A stretch of DNA of 41,048 nucleotides from positions 1 to 41,048 of the forward strand of contig JANLSO010000201.1 in assembly GCA_031362405.1 (NCBI GenBank), in the 5' to 3' direction. Positions 16,193 to 24,074 of the stretch are shown piece by piece. The position numbers and the translations under genes are program-made. The number at the start of each line of letters is the position of its first letter. The first letter of the stretch is position 1. The DNA comes from JANLSO01 sp031362405 (lineage in GTDB: Bacteria > Actinomycetota > Thermoleophilia > Miltoncostaeales > Miltoncostaeaceae). A model generated the notes under the pieces. It searched no databases. It was not told the DNA's origin and saw nothing but the letters and a program-made list of their open reading frames with translations.

Positions 16193-16462
16193 CTACCGCG
16201 GGCTGTCGCCGCCATGCATGCTGCGCCGGCCGATGGTCCCGCCGTCGTCGTCGCCGCGCAGACGGGTCCACACGCGCTCGGGGTTGAGCTCGAACCGCTC
16301 GATCAGCTGCGGCAGCTTCAACACCAGCTCGTTGTCGTCGAGGCGGATCCCGACGATCTTCCCGTCGGCCCAGACCAAGTGCACCCCGGGCTCGTCGGCG
16401 ACATCTTCCTTCTTGATGTCGGCGAACGGTTGAACGGCACCGATGCTGAGGTAAATCGACAC
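16193..16462 (-). CDS. Small hypothetical protein, 89 aa
   Basis: Not recognised. The GTG start at 16462 has GGGAG about 8 nt upstream, a strong site. The sequence (MSIYLSIGAVQPFADIKKED, then VHLVWADGKIVGIRLDDNELVLKLPQLIERFEL) reads as a small beta-rich domain with a helix, followed by an Asp/Gly-rich tail. There is no signal peptide. It lies 21 bp downstream of the L,D-transpeptidase stop and overlaps the alternative start of the thioesterase, so it is probably co-transcribed with both. Confidence 0.62.
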   Translation of the reverse strand: MSIYLSIGAVQPFADIKKEDVADEPGVHLVWADGKIVGIRLDDNELVLKLPQLIERFELNPERVWTRLRGDDDGGTIGRRSMHGGDSPR

Positions 16463-16483
16463 GCGCGGAACTCCCTCGGTTGC

Positions 16484-18082
16484 TTACGAACGGATCTCGA
16501 CGGGCATCCCCAGGCTCACCTCTTCGTAGAGGGCCTCGACCTCGGGGATGTGCATGCGCAGGCAACCGTGGCTGGCGGCCGAACCGATCGATGAGTCAGC
16601 GTACGTGCCATGGATGCCGATCGCGGGCGCCGAGGTGCCGATCCATCGAGTGCCCAGCGGGTTACCCGGGCCGGGCGGAATTGTCCCAAGGCCCTTGGCC
16701 CAGGGAGAATCGGGCGGGATCCATGCGGGGTCGACTTCCTTCTTCACGATCTCGTACGTGCCGGTCGGAGTCGGGTAGGCGGCCTGCCCGACCGCGACCG
16801 AGAAGGTGAGGGCCACCTTGCCGTCACGGATCAGCCGTAGCTTGCGCTGCGAGATCGAGATGACGATCTTTCCGACCATCGCGTCGCGCGTGCGGGCGTC
16901 GATCTGCCCCGTCGTCGTGATTCCGCGCTTCTTTTGGTAGCGCGTGAGGGCCTTCTCGGTGCGCGCGGTGAAGCGGCTCTCGACCGCGCCCTTCAGGAAG
17001 CGAGCGTCCTTGAGACGTTGGTTCAGGGTCTTTGCGTCGGCGCCGCGTGCGCCGAGCCGCATGTCGAACGCACCGAACTCCTCGGTGCTGTCGACGACCA
17101 CCTTCAGGGTCTTCTTGGCGATGTTGCCGGCACGGTCGCGCACCTTCACCTGAACGACGTTGCGGCCCTGCGGCAGCGCGCCGACCGCCAGCGCGAACTT
17201 CTTTCCTTCGAGGGCCAGTGGCGCGGTGGTGCCGGCGGCCTCGACGAAGCCGTCGGCGAGGGGCACGGGCAGGCCGGCGGTGCCGGGCACGGATGCCGCC
17301 TTCTCACCGTTGACGATCGCGGCGAAGTTGAGCAGCTGCGGGTCGTCGCGCCCGATCGATCCGTAGACGAGCGGTTCGTCGGTCTCGGTGAGCACGGCGC
17401 CCGCCGTGGGTGCGCTGACGGCGAGCGTCGGCGCGACGGTGTCGACCACGAGCGAGCGTTCGGATGCCGCGATGTTGCCGGCGCGGTCGCGTGCCGAGAC
17501 GGTCGTGTCGACGAGGCCCTCGGGGAGCTTGGCGGTGACCGACCACGTTCCGTCGTCGCCCGCCGCGACCTCCTTCGAGCCGCCCTTCCAGGCCACCGCG
17601 ATCTGGGAGGCGGCCTCGGCGGTACCGGCGAAGGTCACGTTGCGGCGCTTGCTCAGACCGCTGGGGGCGGGTGACTTCACCGCGATATCAGGGGCTGTGG
17701 TGTCGACCTCGAACGTCCACCGTTCGGAGACGGTGCGTGCGAGCAGGTTGGAGGTCCCGAAGCGGACCGCGACGTCGTGCGGGCCCTCGGCCAGGCGCGC
17801 ACGGGGCGTGACCACCAGCCGATCGCCGGCCCCACGCACCGACGCCGTGACGTCCTTCCCATCAACGGACACCGCCAAGTCGCTGATGCGGTCGGCATTC
17901 TCCAGCGCGACGACAATCGATGGTTTGGCGCTTGCCACCGCACCGTCACGCGCCGGTGTGACCGAAGCAATGCCGGGTTTCCCGATCGCCTGTCCCCCGA
18001 CGAATGCGCCTGCGCCCGCGACCGATGCCCCGAGAAGACCCAGGGTCACCCATCGACGTCGCCCCGTCGGAAAGGCTTTCAC
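16484..18082 (-). CDS. L,D-transpeptidase (YkuD) with Ig-like domains
   Basis: About 532 aa. An N-terminal membrane or signal segment (WVTLGLLGASVAGAGAFVGG) is followed by two or three Ig-like repeats with the recurring phrase VSARDRAGNIA / VKVRDRAGNIA. A peptidoglycan-binding-like helical domain comes next (LNQRLKDARFLKG ... ALTRYQKKRGITTTGQ). The C-terminal YkuD domain has IHGT and ASHGCLRM with the catalytic Cys near residue 507. It cross-links peptidoglycan or attaches proteins to it. GTG 18082 has AAGGA about 8 nt upstream; GTG 18091 is too close to that site. A minus-strand TACGAT near 18161 may be its -10. Confidence 0.92.
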   Translation of the reverse strand: MKAFPTGRRRWVTLGLLGASVAGAGAFVGGQAIGKPGIASVTPARDGAVASAKPSIVVALENADRISDLAVSVDGKDVTASVRGAGDRLVVTPRARLAEGPHDVAVRFGTSNLLARTVSERWTFEVDTTAPDIAVKSPAPSGLSKRRNVTFAGTAEAASQIAVAWKGGSKEVAAGDDGTWSVTAKLPEGLVDTTVSARDRAGNIAASERSLVVDTVAPTLAVSAPTAGAVLTETDEPLVYGSIGRDDPQLLNFAAIVNGEKAASVPGTAGLPVPLADGFVEAAGTTAPLALEGKKFALAVGALPQGRNVVQVKVRDRAGNIAKKTLKVVVDSTEEFGAFDMRLGARGADAKTLNQRLKDARFLKGAVESRFTARTEKALTRYQKKRGITTTGQIDARTRDAMVGKIVISISQRKLRLIRDGKVALTFSVAVGQAAYPTPTGTYEIVKKEVDPAWIPPDSPWAKGLGTIPPGPGNPLGTRWIGTSAPAIGIHGTYADSSIGSAASHGCLRMHIPEVEALYEEVSLGMPVEIRS

Positions 18083-18191
18083 GACACGCACATCCTTGAT
18101 TTCGACATCGACTTGGCCGGCTGGGGCTCGCCACGGGGCACTCGAGGCGCACGTGATCGTACCAACTGAGGGGTTCTGCGCCGACCCTCGG

Positions 18192-18197
18192 TATCCT
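18192..18197 (+). promoter_or_regulatory. Putative -10 element (TATCCT) of the polX gene
   Basis: TATCCT ends 7 nt before the ATG at 18205, so transcription would start at or near the start codon. No ribosome site is present in the 7-nt gap. No clear -35 is seen. Confidence 0.42.
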
Positions 18198-18204
18198 CGC
18201 GGGT

Positions 18205-19941
18205 ATGCCCGACGAACCGCTCACCAATGGGCAGATTGCCCAGGTCTTCGATCTGCTGGGAGACCTGCTCGAGCTCGACGGTGCCGTACGGCACCGGGTG
18301 CTGGCCTACCGGCGTGGGGCCAGCCGTGTCCGCGGGACGTCCGAGTCGGTCGCGCTGATGGCCCTCGCGGGGCGGGCAACCGATCTACCCGACATCGGCG
18401 CCACCCTTCAGGCCAAGATCGTGGAGCTGGCCACCACCGGGGGGCTCGAGGCCCTGGAGAAAGCCCGCAGCAAGGTTCCCGAGGGGTTGGTCGCGGTCGC
18501 CGGTCTTACGGGGATCGGCCCGAAACGGGCCGTCGCGATCTGGGCGGCGCTGGATGTGACGAGCCTCGACGGCCTCGAGGCCGCGGCCGGTGACGGACGG
18601 CTCGCGACGGTGCCCGGAATCGGGGCGACGACGGTCGATGCGGTCCTCACGCAGATCGCCGAGCAGCGTGAGCGCGGCGATTCCGGCAGGCGAGTGTCGC
18701 TCGGCATCGCTCTTCCACAGGCCGAGCAGCTTGCCGCAGAGATTGCTGAGGTGCCCGGGGTCGTGCGGGTGGAGGTCGCCGGCAGCCTCCGCCGCGGCCG
18801 CGAGCTCGTCCATGACGTCGATCTGGTGGCCGCAACCTCTGATGCTGCAGCGCTCTTTGCCGCGTTGGCGGCCAGCACGCGGGTCGAGCGCGTGCTGAGC
18901 TCGGGCGACGCCCGGATGGCCGTGATGACCCACACCGGCATCCGGATCGAGTTGGCGGCGGCACCGCCCGGGCGGTTCGGAAACCTACTTCAGCACGCGA
19001 CCGGTTCGGCCCGCCACAACGTGAGGCTGCGTGAGATCGCTGTGCGCATGGGGTTCTCGGTCTCGGAACACGGCATCACCGACGCCGATGGTGCGGTCGC
19101 CCTGCATGCCGACGAGGCCGGTGTCTACGCGCTCCTTGGAAAGCAGATGCCGCCGCCCGAGCTGCGCGAAGACCGCGACGAGCTTGACCCCGGCTTTGCG
19201 CCGCCGACGCTGGTGAGCCTCGATGACCTACGCGGGGATTTGCATACGCACAGCGATTGGAGCGACGGGCGCCTGACCATCTCCGAAATGGCCGCCGCGG
19301 CCCGGGCCCGCGGTTACGCGTACCTCGGGGTCAGCGACCATTCCCAGAGCCTCGCGATGACCAACGGCCTCACTCCCGACCGCGTGCGACGGCAGTGGGA
19401 GGAGATCGAACGTCTCAATGAGACCTTCGATGATTTCCAGGTGTTGCGCTGCGCCGAGGTCGACATCCTCGCTGAGGGTCGGCTCGACTTCGATGACGAG
19501 CTGCTGGCCGGGTTCGATTTCGTGGTGGCGAGCCTGCACTCGGGGCTGACCCGTCCGGGTTCAGAGGTGACGGCCCGACTTCTTGCCGCCATCGATCATC
19601 CGGGAGTCGATGCCATCGGGCATCCGACGGCGCGGATGCTCGGTCGACGCGAGGCGGCCGCGATCGACCTCGAGCGGGTGGTCGAGCGGGCCGCGGCCAC
19701 CGGCACGCTGCTGGAGATCAACTCCCAACCGCAGCGGCTCGATCTCGATTCCGACATGGCCCGCGTCGCCCTGGGAGCCGGGGTGCGCCTGCTGATCTCG
19801 TCAGACGCCCACCACTCGGACGGACTCGGGCTCCTGAGGTTCGGGGTGATGCTCGCGCGGCGGGCGGGCGCGGCGCCGGCTCAGGTGGCCAACACCCGCG
19901 ACTGGGGAGGACTTCAGGCCCTGTTGGCGCCCGGTACGTGA
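18205..19941 (+). CDS. polX: Family X DNA polymerase with PHP domain
   Basis: Protein of 578 aa with the bacterial PolX layout. Residues about 1-155 contain helix-hairpin-helix segments (GLTGIGPKRAVAIW, TVPGIGATTVDAVL), then the nucleotidyltransferase domain (GSLRRGRELVHDVDLV, Asp204 and Asp206; TGSARHNVRLREIA), and from about 345 a PHP phosphoesterase domain (LHTHSDWSDG, GVSDHSQ, SSDAHHSD). It is expected to act in base excision repair with 3'-5' exonuclease activity. The third catalytic acid, normally Asp in VDLRVV, is Glu249 here and the following Arg is Ala, so polymerase activity may be weak. The PHP metal ligands look intact. The ATG has a -10-like element 7 nt upstream; the 3' end overlaps otsB by 28 bp. 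Confidence 0.92.
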   Translation: MPDEPLTNGQIAQVFDLLGDLLELDGAVRHRVLAYRRGASRVRGTSESVALMALAGRATDLPDIGATLQAKIVELATTGGLEALEKARSKVPEGLVAVAGLTGIGPKRAVAIWAALDVTSLDGLEAAAGDGRLATVPGIGATTVDAVLTQIAEQRERGDSGRRVSLGIALPQAEQLAAEIAEVPGVVRVEVAGSLRRGRELVHDVDLVAATSDAAALFAALAASTRVERVLSSGDARMAVMTHTGIRIELAAAPPGRFGNLLQHATGSARHNVRLREIAVRMGFSVSEHGITDADGAVALHADEAGVYALLGKQMPPPELREDRDELDPGFAPPTLVSLDDLRGDLHTHSDWSDGRLTISEMAAAARARGYAYLGVSDHSQSLAMTNGLTPDRVRRQWEEIERLNETFDDFQVLRCAEVDILAEGRLDFDDELLAGFDFVVASLHSGLTRPGSEVTARLLAAIDHPGVDAIGHPTARMLGRREAAAIDLERVVERAAATGTLLEINSQPQRLDLDSDMARVALGAGVRLLISSDAHHSDGLGLLRFGVMLARRAGAAPAQVANTRDWGGLQALLAPGT

Positions 19942-20759
19942 GCGGCGAGGTGAGCGAGCGCTGCCGCTGCGCCTTCGGTTCCCCGCACCTCCACGTCGGC
20001 CTCGGCGCGGACGTCTGGGGGAACCTCGTCGCCGACCACCGCGATCCCCACTCCCGCAGACAGCGCGCCCTCGCGGGCAAGCTCGTGCAGTGCCCGCCAG
20101 GCGTCGGCGTCGGTGCGGTCGTCGCCGATATAGAGGGCGACATCGAGGTCGTGCGGCGCCAGCAGCGCACGCACGGCGGTACCCTTGTCGATCTCCACGG
20201 GCGGCCGGACCTCCATCACCATGCGGCCCCAGGTCACACGCAAACCGGCCGCCTCCGCAGCCAGCCGCTCGACGGCCTGCAACCGTGCATGGGCGATCAC
20301 CGGGTCGGGAGCCGCGCGCCAGTGGAACGTCAAGGTGGCACCCTTGTCTTCGAGGGTCACCCCGACCCGCGAAAGGATCGCGTGATCGCGCGAGCGCCCG
20401 AACGCGGTGATCGTGTCGGTCCACGGAATCGCCGCGTCGACCAAGCCCGGCACACCACGGGGATGGTGGATCTCCAGGCCATGGTTGCCGGCGAACGCAC
20501 ATCCCGGCATGGCGACCATGCGCTCCAGATCGGCGAGGCTGCGTCCGCTGACAAACCCGACGAGCCCGACGCGCTCTCGGATGGTCTCGATCAAGCGGCG
20601 CGTCTCATCGGGCATCCGCGCGTCGGCGGCACGCTCGACGATCGGTGCGAGGGTGCCATCGAAGTCGAGCAGTATCGCCGCGCGCCCCAGGTTGCGCGTG
20701 ACCGGCTCGAGAGCGAAACGTACAGGCGAAGGCAGGGTCAACGTGGTCGAGACTAACAT
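19914..20759 (-). CDS. otsB: Trehalose-6-phosphate phosphatase
   Basis: HAD-superfamily protein of 281 aa. The motif LLDFDGTLAP (Asp32 nucleophile, Asp34) opens the fold. FVSGRSLADLERM, AGNHGLEIHHP and YIGDDRTDADAW are the OtsB-type motifs for trehalose-6-phosphate binding and the final acidic pair. It releases trehalose from trehalose-6-phosphate, usually made by OtsA, which is absent from this window. The ATG at 20759 overlaps the GTG of the divergent transporter gene by 17 bp; TTG 20741 is an alternative. The 3' end overlaps polX. Confidence 0.9.
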   Translation of the reverse strand: MLVSTTLTLPSPVRFALEPVTRNLGRAAILLDFDGTLAPIVERAADARMPDETRRLIETIRERVGLVGFVSGRSLADLERMVAMPGCAFAGNHGLEIHHPRGVPGLVDAAIPWTDTITAFGRSRDHAILSRVGVTLEDKGATLTFHWRAAPDPVIAHARLQAVERLAAEAAGLRVTWGRMVMEVRPPVEIDKGTAVRALLAPHDLDVALYIGDDRTDADAWRALHELAREGALSAGVGIAVVGDEVPPDVRAEADVEVRGTEGAAAALAHLAAHVPGANRA

Positions 20760-21138
20760 CGTGCCGGTGGGCCCCGAGGGATCGCATCGCCTCACGATCC
20801 TCATCGGGATCGGTCTGGTGGCCGGCCTGTTCTCGGCCGTGTTCGGGGTGGGCGGCGGGATCGTCGTCGTGCCGCTTCTGATCTCCCTGCTGGCGTTCGA
20901 CAGCAAGATCGCAACGGCGACCTCCCTGGCGGGGATCATCATCACCGCCACCGCCGGCACGATCACCCAGGGGGCCCTCGGCAATGTCGACTGGGGGGTC
21001 GCTCTGCTGGTGGGAATCCCGGCAATGGTCGGCGTGACGTTTGGGGTCGCGCTCAAGCAGCGGCTGTCGTCGACGGCGGTCACCTATGGGTTTGCCGCGT
21101 TGCTCGTCGCTGTCGCCGTACTGCTGGTGTTCGAGTGA
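20743..21138 (+). CDS. TSUP family transporter, N-terminal half
   Basis: About 131 aa with four predicted membrane helices. LVAGLFSAVFGVGGGIVVVPLL is the Gly-rich signature of TSUP/TauE anion exporters, which are normally about 250 aa and contain two such repeats. Only one repeat is present; the second is encoded by the next gene. The GTG at 20743 has AAGGCAGGG upstream; GTG 20761 would avoid overlap with otsB. The stop overlaps the next start (GTGA), so the two halves are translationally coupled and probably form one heteromeric transporter for a sulfonate, sulfite or other anion. Confidence 0.8.
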   Translation: MVETNIVPVGPEGSHRLTILIGIGLVAGLFSAVFGVGGGIVVVPLLISLLAFDSKIATATSLAGIIITATAGTITQGALGNVDWGVALLVGIPAMVGVTFGVALKQRLSSTAVTYGFAALLVAVAVLLVFE

Positions 21139-21533
21139 CCGGCCTCGAGGTCGTCGCGGTGATCGCTCTGGGCGTCGCGGCGGGAACGATCGCGGGCCTG
21201 TTCGGCGTCGGCGGCGGCATCATCTTCGTCCCGACCCTGACGCTCCTACTCGGGCTCACGCAGTTAGAAGCCGGCGCGACGTCGCTTTTGGCGATTATCC
21301 CCGTCGCGCTACTGGGCACCTACCGCCAGACCCGCAGCGGCCAGGTGCGCGTCCGGGATGCCGTCACGATCGGCGTAGCGTCGATCGGAAGCGCCATCGT
21401 CGGAGCCCTGATCGCCGATGGCGCCCCCGACCGTGCCCTGCGGCTCGGCTTCGCTGCTCTCCTCGTTTTCACCGCCATCCAACTCACCCGCGGAGCGCGC
21501 CGAGCGGCAAAAGCAGCGTCTCCCGGGACCTGA
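21135..21533 (+). CDS. TSUP family transporter, C-terminal half
   Basis: Protein of 132 aa with about four membrane helices. It repeats the family signature (AAGTIAGLFGVGGGIIFVPTL). RQTRSGQVRVRDAV is the usual cytoplasmic loop, and the protein ends in a basic tail. It starts at a GTG overlapping the stop of the first half. Read together the two products match a full-length TSUP protein cut at the mid-loop. The junction is clean, with an intact stop and start, so this looks like a fixed split gene rather than a recent mutation. Two hairpin repeats follow its stop. Confidence 0.8.
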   Translation: MTGLEVVAVIALGVAAGTIAGLFGVGGGIIFVPTLTLLLGLTQLEAGATSLLAIIPVALLGTYRQTRSGQVRVRDAVTIGVASIGSAIVGALIADGAPDRALRLGFAALLVFTAIQLTRGARRAAKAASPGT

Positions 21534-21549
21534 TCCGAGCCGGACCCGT

Positions 21550-21604
21550 GTCAGGTGATGTTTACGTTGTCACCACCGGTGCCAGGCACCGGTGGTGACA
21601 ACGT
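21550..21604. repeat. GGTGCC-core hairpin, copy B (with shared 5' leader)
   Basis: GTCAGGTGATGTTTACG leads into a perfect 41-nt palindrome (21564-21604, 20-bp stem, centre base 21584) with core GGTGCC-A-GGCACC. Copy C repeats the whole 55-bp unit 169 bp further on. The pair fills the gap between the convergent TSUP and methyltransferase genes. Confidence 0.85.
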
Positions 21605-21718
21605 CGAGACTCAGGGCCGGCGCCGCACGGCCGGCATTCACCGTCATCCCGATCGCTCGCGGCGCCTGCCGAGCATCACCCACTGCGCCTCCCGCATTGC
21701 GACCCGGGCACGCATTTC

Positions 21719-21773
21719 GTCAGGTAATGCTTACGATGTCACCCCCGGTGCCAGGCACCAGTGGTGACATCGG
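21719..21773. repeat. GGTGCC-core hairpin, copy C (with shared 5' leader)
   Basis: GTCAGGTAATGCTTACG leads into a palindrome (21734-21772, centre 21753) with the same core. Its stem has two internal mismatches. Relative to copy B, one stem pair has changed on both sides (T-A at 21567/21601 to A-T at 21736/21770), so pairing is conserved. It ends 7 bp before the stop of the minus-strand methyltransferase gene. Confidence 0.85.
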
Positions 21774-21779
21774 GCGGGT

Positions 21780-22563
21780 TCACCGGCTCACCATCGGGCG
21801 GTCGGGCGGTCGGCGGGCGGTGAGGATGAGCCGCCCGTCGCCGAGAGTGAACGTCTCGCCGCAGGGGCCGCCGCGGCGGCGGATGTCGGTGAAGCCGGCG
21901 TCGGTCAGGAGCTGACCGATGTGGGCGCTGGTGTAGACGTGGTGCGGCGCCGTCGCGGTCTGCTCTTCCCCGCCCCGGCGAAAGCGATAGCGATAGCGAC
22001 TGATCAGCCGACTGTTCACCGCGTCGTACTCGTTCGTCGCCGTGACGGTGATGTCGCCCGTGTTCATCTCGCGCGGCTCGGCGGCGAAACCGGGCAGGAT
22101 CGACTCGGCCGCCGCGTTGAAGTCAATCACCAGACCCCCTGCGGCACGGATCGCCACGGCCAGCGCGGTCAGGAACGTACGGGTTCCCGAGATGTCAAGA
22201 TAGCCGAAGCTGTTGCCCATGCAGATAGCCGCATCGAACGGGTCGCCGGCGGGGCTGTTGCGCATGTCGGCGTGCGTGAACGTAGCGGCGAGATCGGGTG
22301 TGACGTGACGGCGGGCGTGGTCGACCGCCTCGGCCGAGAGGTCGAGGCCCGTCGCCCGGTGGCCTCGCGCGGCCAGGGCCAGCGAGTGCCGGCCGCTGCC
22401 GCAGGGGAATCGAGGATTTGCGATCCTGGCGCCAAGGCCAGCTCGCGGTCGATGAAGTCGATATCGGCCGTGGCTGCCTCGGGCGGCACGGCGCGGCGCC
22501 ACAACTCGTTCGCAAGGCGAGAATCATCACCCGGGGCCCGGAAATCGGGTTCCGGGCGGGCAT
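21780..22563 (-). pseudogene. SAM-dependent methyltransferase, frameshifted
   Basis: The C-terminal frame (21780 up to about 22410) carries PCGSGRHSLALAARGHRATGLDLS, the SAM-binding loop, then FTHADMRN, AAICMGNSFGYLD and a family-like end. The matching N-terminal sequence (ELWRRAVPPEAATADIDFIDRELALAPGSQILD) is in another frame. One added C in the C4 tract (22404-22407, G on plus strand) would join them as ILDSPCGSGRH. The best start (ATG 22563, GGAGG 5 nt upstream) is in a third frame, so a second shift may lie near 22540. TTG 22504 is the alternative start. It is either a decaying gene or carries sequencing errors; as read it would not make a full enzyme. It lies 65 bp after nuoN on the same strand. 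Confidence 0.7.
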
Positions 22564-22628
22564 GGCATCCTCCGCAGGTGATGCGGGAGCGGACTCCGAC
22601 GCAAACTGCCGGCAGGGTAACCCGGCGC

Positions 22629-24074
22629 CTACGGGGCGAGCAATGCCTCCGCGGCGCCTTGGCACATCTGAAGAAGTGGGGAGGTGGCGAGGGAAATCCC
22701 CACGACCGCGATGCCGCAACTGAGCGTGGCGATGCCGACGGGCCCGGGCACGGCGAGGTTCTTGTCGCGCGCGGGGTCGGGGGAGTCGCCGGTCCACAGG
22801 GTCGACAGGACCCGCAGGTAGTAGCCGAGGCTGATCATGCTGCCGATCGCGCCGACCACCGCCAACCACGTGAGGTCGGCGTCGATGGCCGCGCCGAACA
22901 GGAGGAACTTTCCGATGAACCCGGAGAGGGGCGGGAAGCCGGCAAGCGAGAGAAGGGCGACCGTCAGCACCAGGCCGAGCACCGGTCGCGTACGGCCGTA
23001 GCCCGACAGGGCGGCGATGCTCTCACCGTTCTCCACCTCGCGCTCGCGGATGATCACGATCGCGAACGCCGCCAGGGTCATCGCGGTATAGGCAAGCAGG
23101 TAGTAGAGGACGGCCCGTGAGCCGTTCAGCGTCCCGGCGGCGACGCCGGTCAGCAGGTAGCCCGCCTGGGCAACCGACGAGTACGCCAGCATCCGCTTCA
23201 TGCTGGTCTGCACCAATGCGGCGAGGTTTCCGATCACGATGCTGGCGGTGGCGACCGCGGCGATCGCGAGCTGCCAGTCGTCGACCACCCCGATGAGCGC
23301 GCCACCGAAGATGCGCAGAAAGGCGGCGAGCGCAACGGCCTTGGTGCCCGTGGCCATGAAGGCCGAGATCGGTGAGGGCGCGCCCTCGTAGACGTCGGGG
23401 GTCCACATGTGAAACGGCGCGGCAGAACTCTTGAACGCCAGGCCGGCGGCGATCAATGCGATGGCGACCAGGACGAACGGCTCGGTCGACTTCCCCGGCT
23501 CGGCCAGGACGTTGCCGATCACCTCGAGGCGGGTGCTGCCGACAGCCCCGAACAGGAACGTCAGGCCGTAGAGCAGGATCGACGATCCGACCGCGCCGAC
23601 GATCAGATACTTGAGGCCGGCCTCGAGCGACCGCTCGCGCCAGACCTCCAGCGCGCACAGCACGTAGAGGGCGACCGACAGGATCTCGATGCCGACGAAC
23701 AGGGTGATCAGATCGCCCGCGCCGACGACGAGCATCATTCCCGCGGCGGCGATGAGGATGAGCCCGACGTATTCGCCGCGACGATCGACGCCGGCCGACT
23801 CGCGCCACGACAGCAGCAGCGTCACCCCGGCGGCGGTGAGGATGATGAGGTTGAGGAGCATGCTGAAGCGGTCGGCGCGGTAGCCGCCCCCGAGGGCTTC
23901 CTGCCGGTCGCCCCAGAGCACCGCCGACAGGATCAGCGCGGCGAGGATCCCAAGAAGCCCCACTGCGGCAGGTCCGTCACGCCGGATGGCGCGCGTACCG
24001 AACAGGCCCGCGGCCAAGGCGAGGATGGCGGCCACGGAGATGGTGATCACCGGGGTTGCGGCGAACACGTTCAC
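22629..24074 (-). CDS. nuoN: NADH-quinone oxidoreductase subunit N
   Basis: Membrane protein of 481 aa, one of the three antiporter-like proton-pumping subunits of complex I. About 14 helices are visible. The central channel residues lie in SAAPFHMWTPDVYEGAP and the Lys-containing helices (EAGLKYLIVGAVGSSILLYG; QTSMKRMLAYSSVAQAGYLL). The GTG start overlaps the nuoM stop (GTGA). It is the last gene of the 14-gene nuo operon; no terminator hairpin with a T-run is evident after it. Confidence 0.96.
   Translation of the reverse strand: MNVFAATPVITISVAAILALAAGLFGTRAIRRDGPAAVGLLGILAALILSAVLWGDRQEALGGGYRADRFSMLLNLIILTAAGVTLLLSWRESAGVDRRGEYVGLILIAAAGMMLVVGAGDLITLFVGIEILSVALYVLCALEVWRERSLEAGLKYLIVGAVGSSILLYGLTFLFGAVGSTRLEVIGNVLAEPGKSTEPFVLVAIALIAAGLAFKSSAAPFHMWTPDVYEGAPSPISAFMATGTKAVALAAFLRIFGGALIGVVDDWQLAIAAVATASIVIGNLAALVQTSMKRMLAYSSVAQAGYLLTGVAAGTLNGSRAVLYYLLAYTAMTLAAFAIVIIREREVENGESIAALSGYGRTRPVLGLVLTVALLSLAGFPPLSGFIGKFLLFGAAIDADLTWLAVVGAIGSMISLGYYLRVLSTLWTGDSPDPARDKNLAVPGPVGIATLSCGIAVVGISLATSPLLQMCQGAAEALLAP

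Noticed and set aside
21534..21779. Possible CRISPR-like array formed by the two repeats
   Set aside because: Only two units, long palindromic repeats, one 114-bp spacer and no cas genes.
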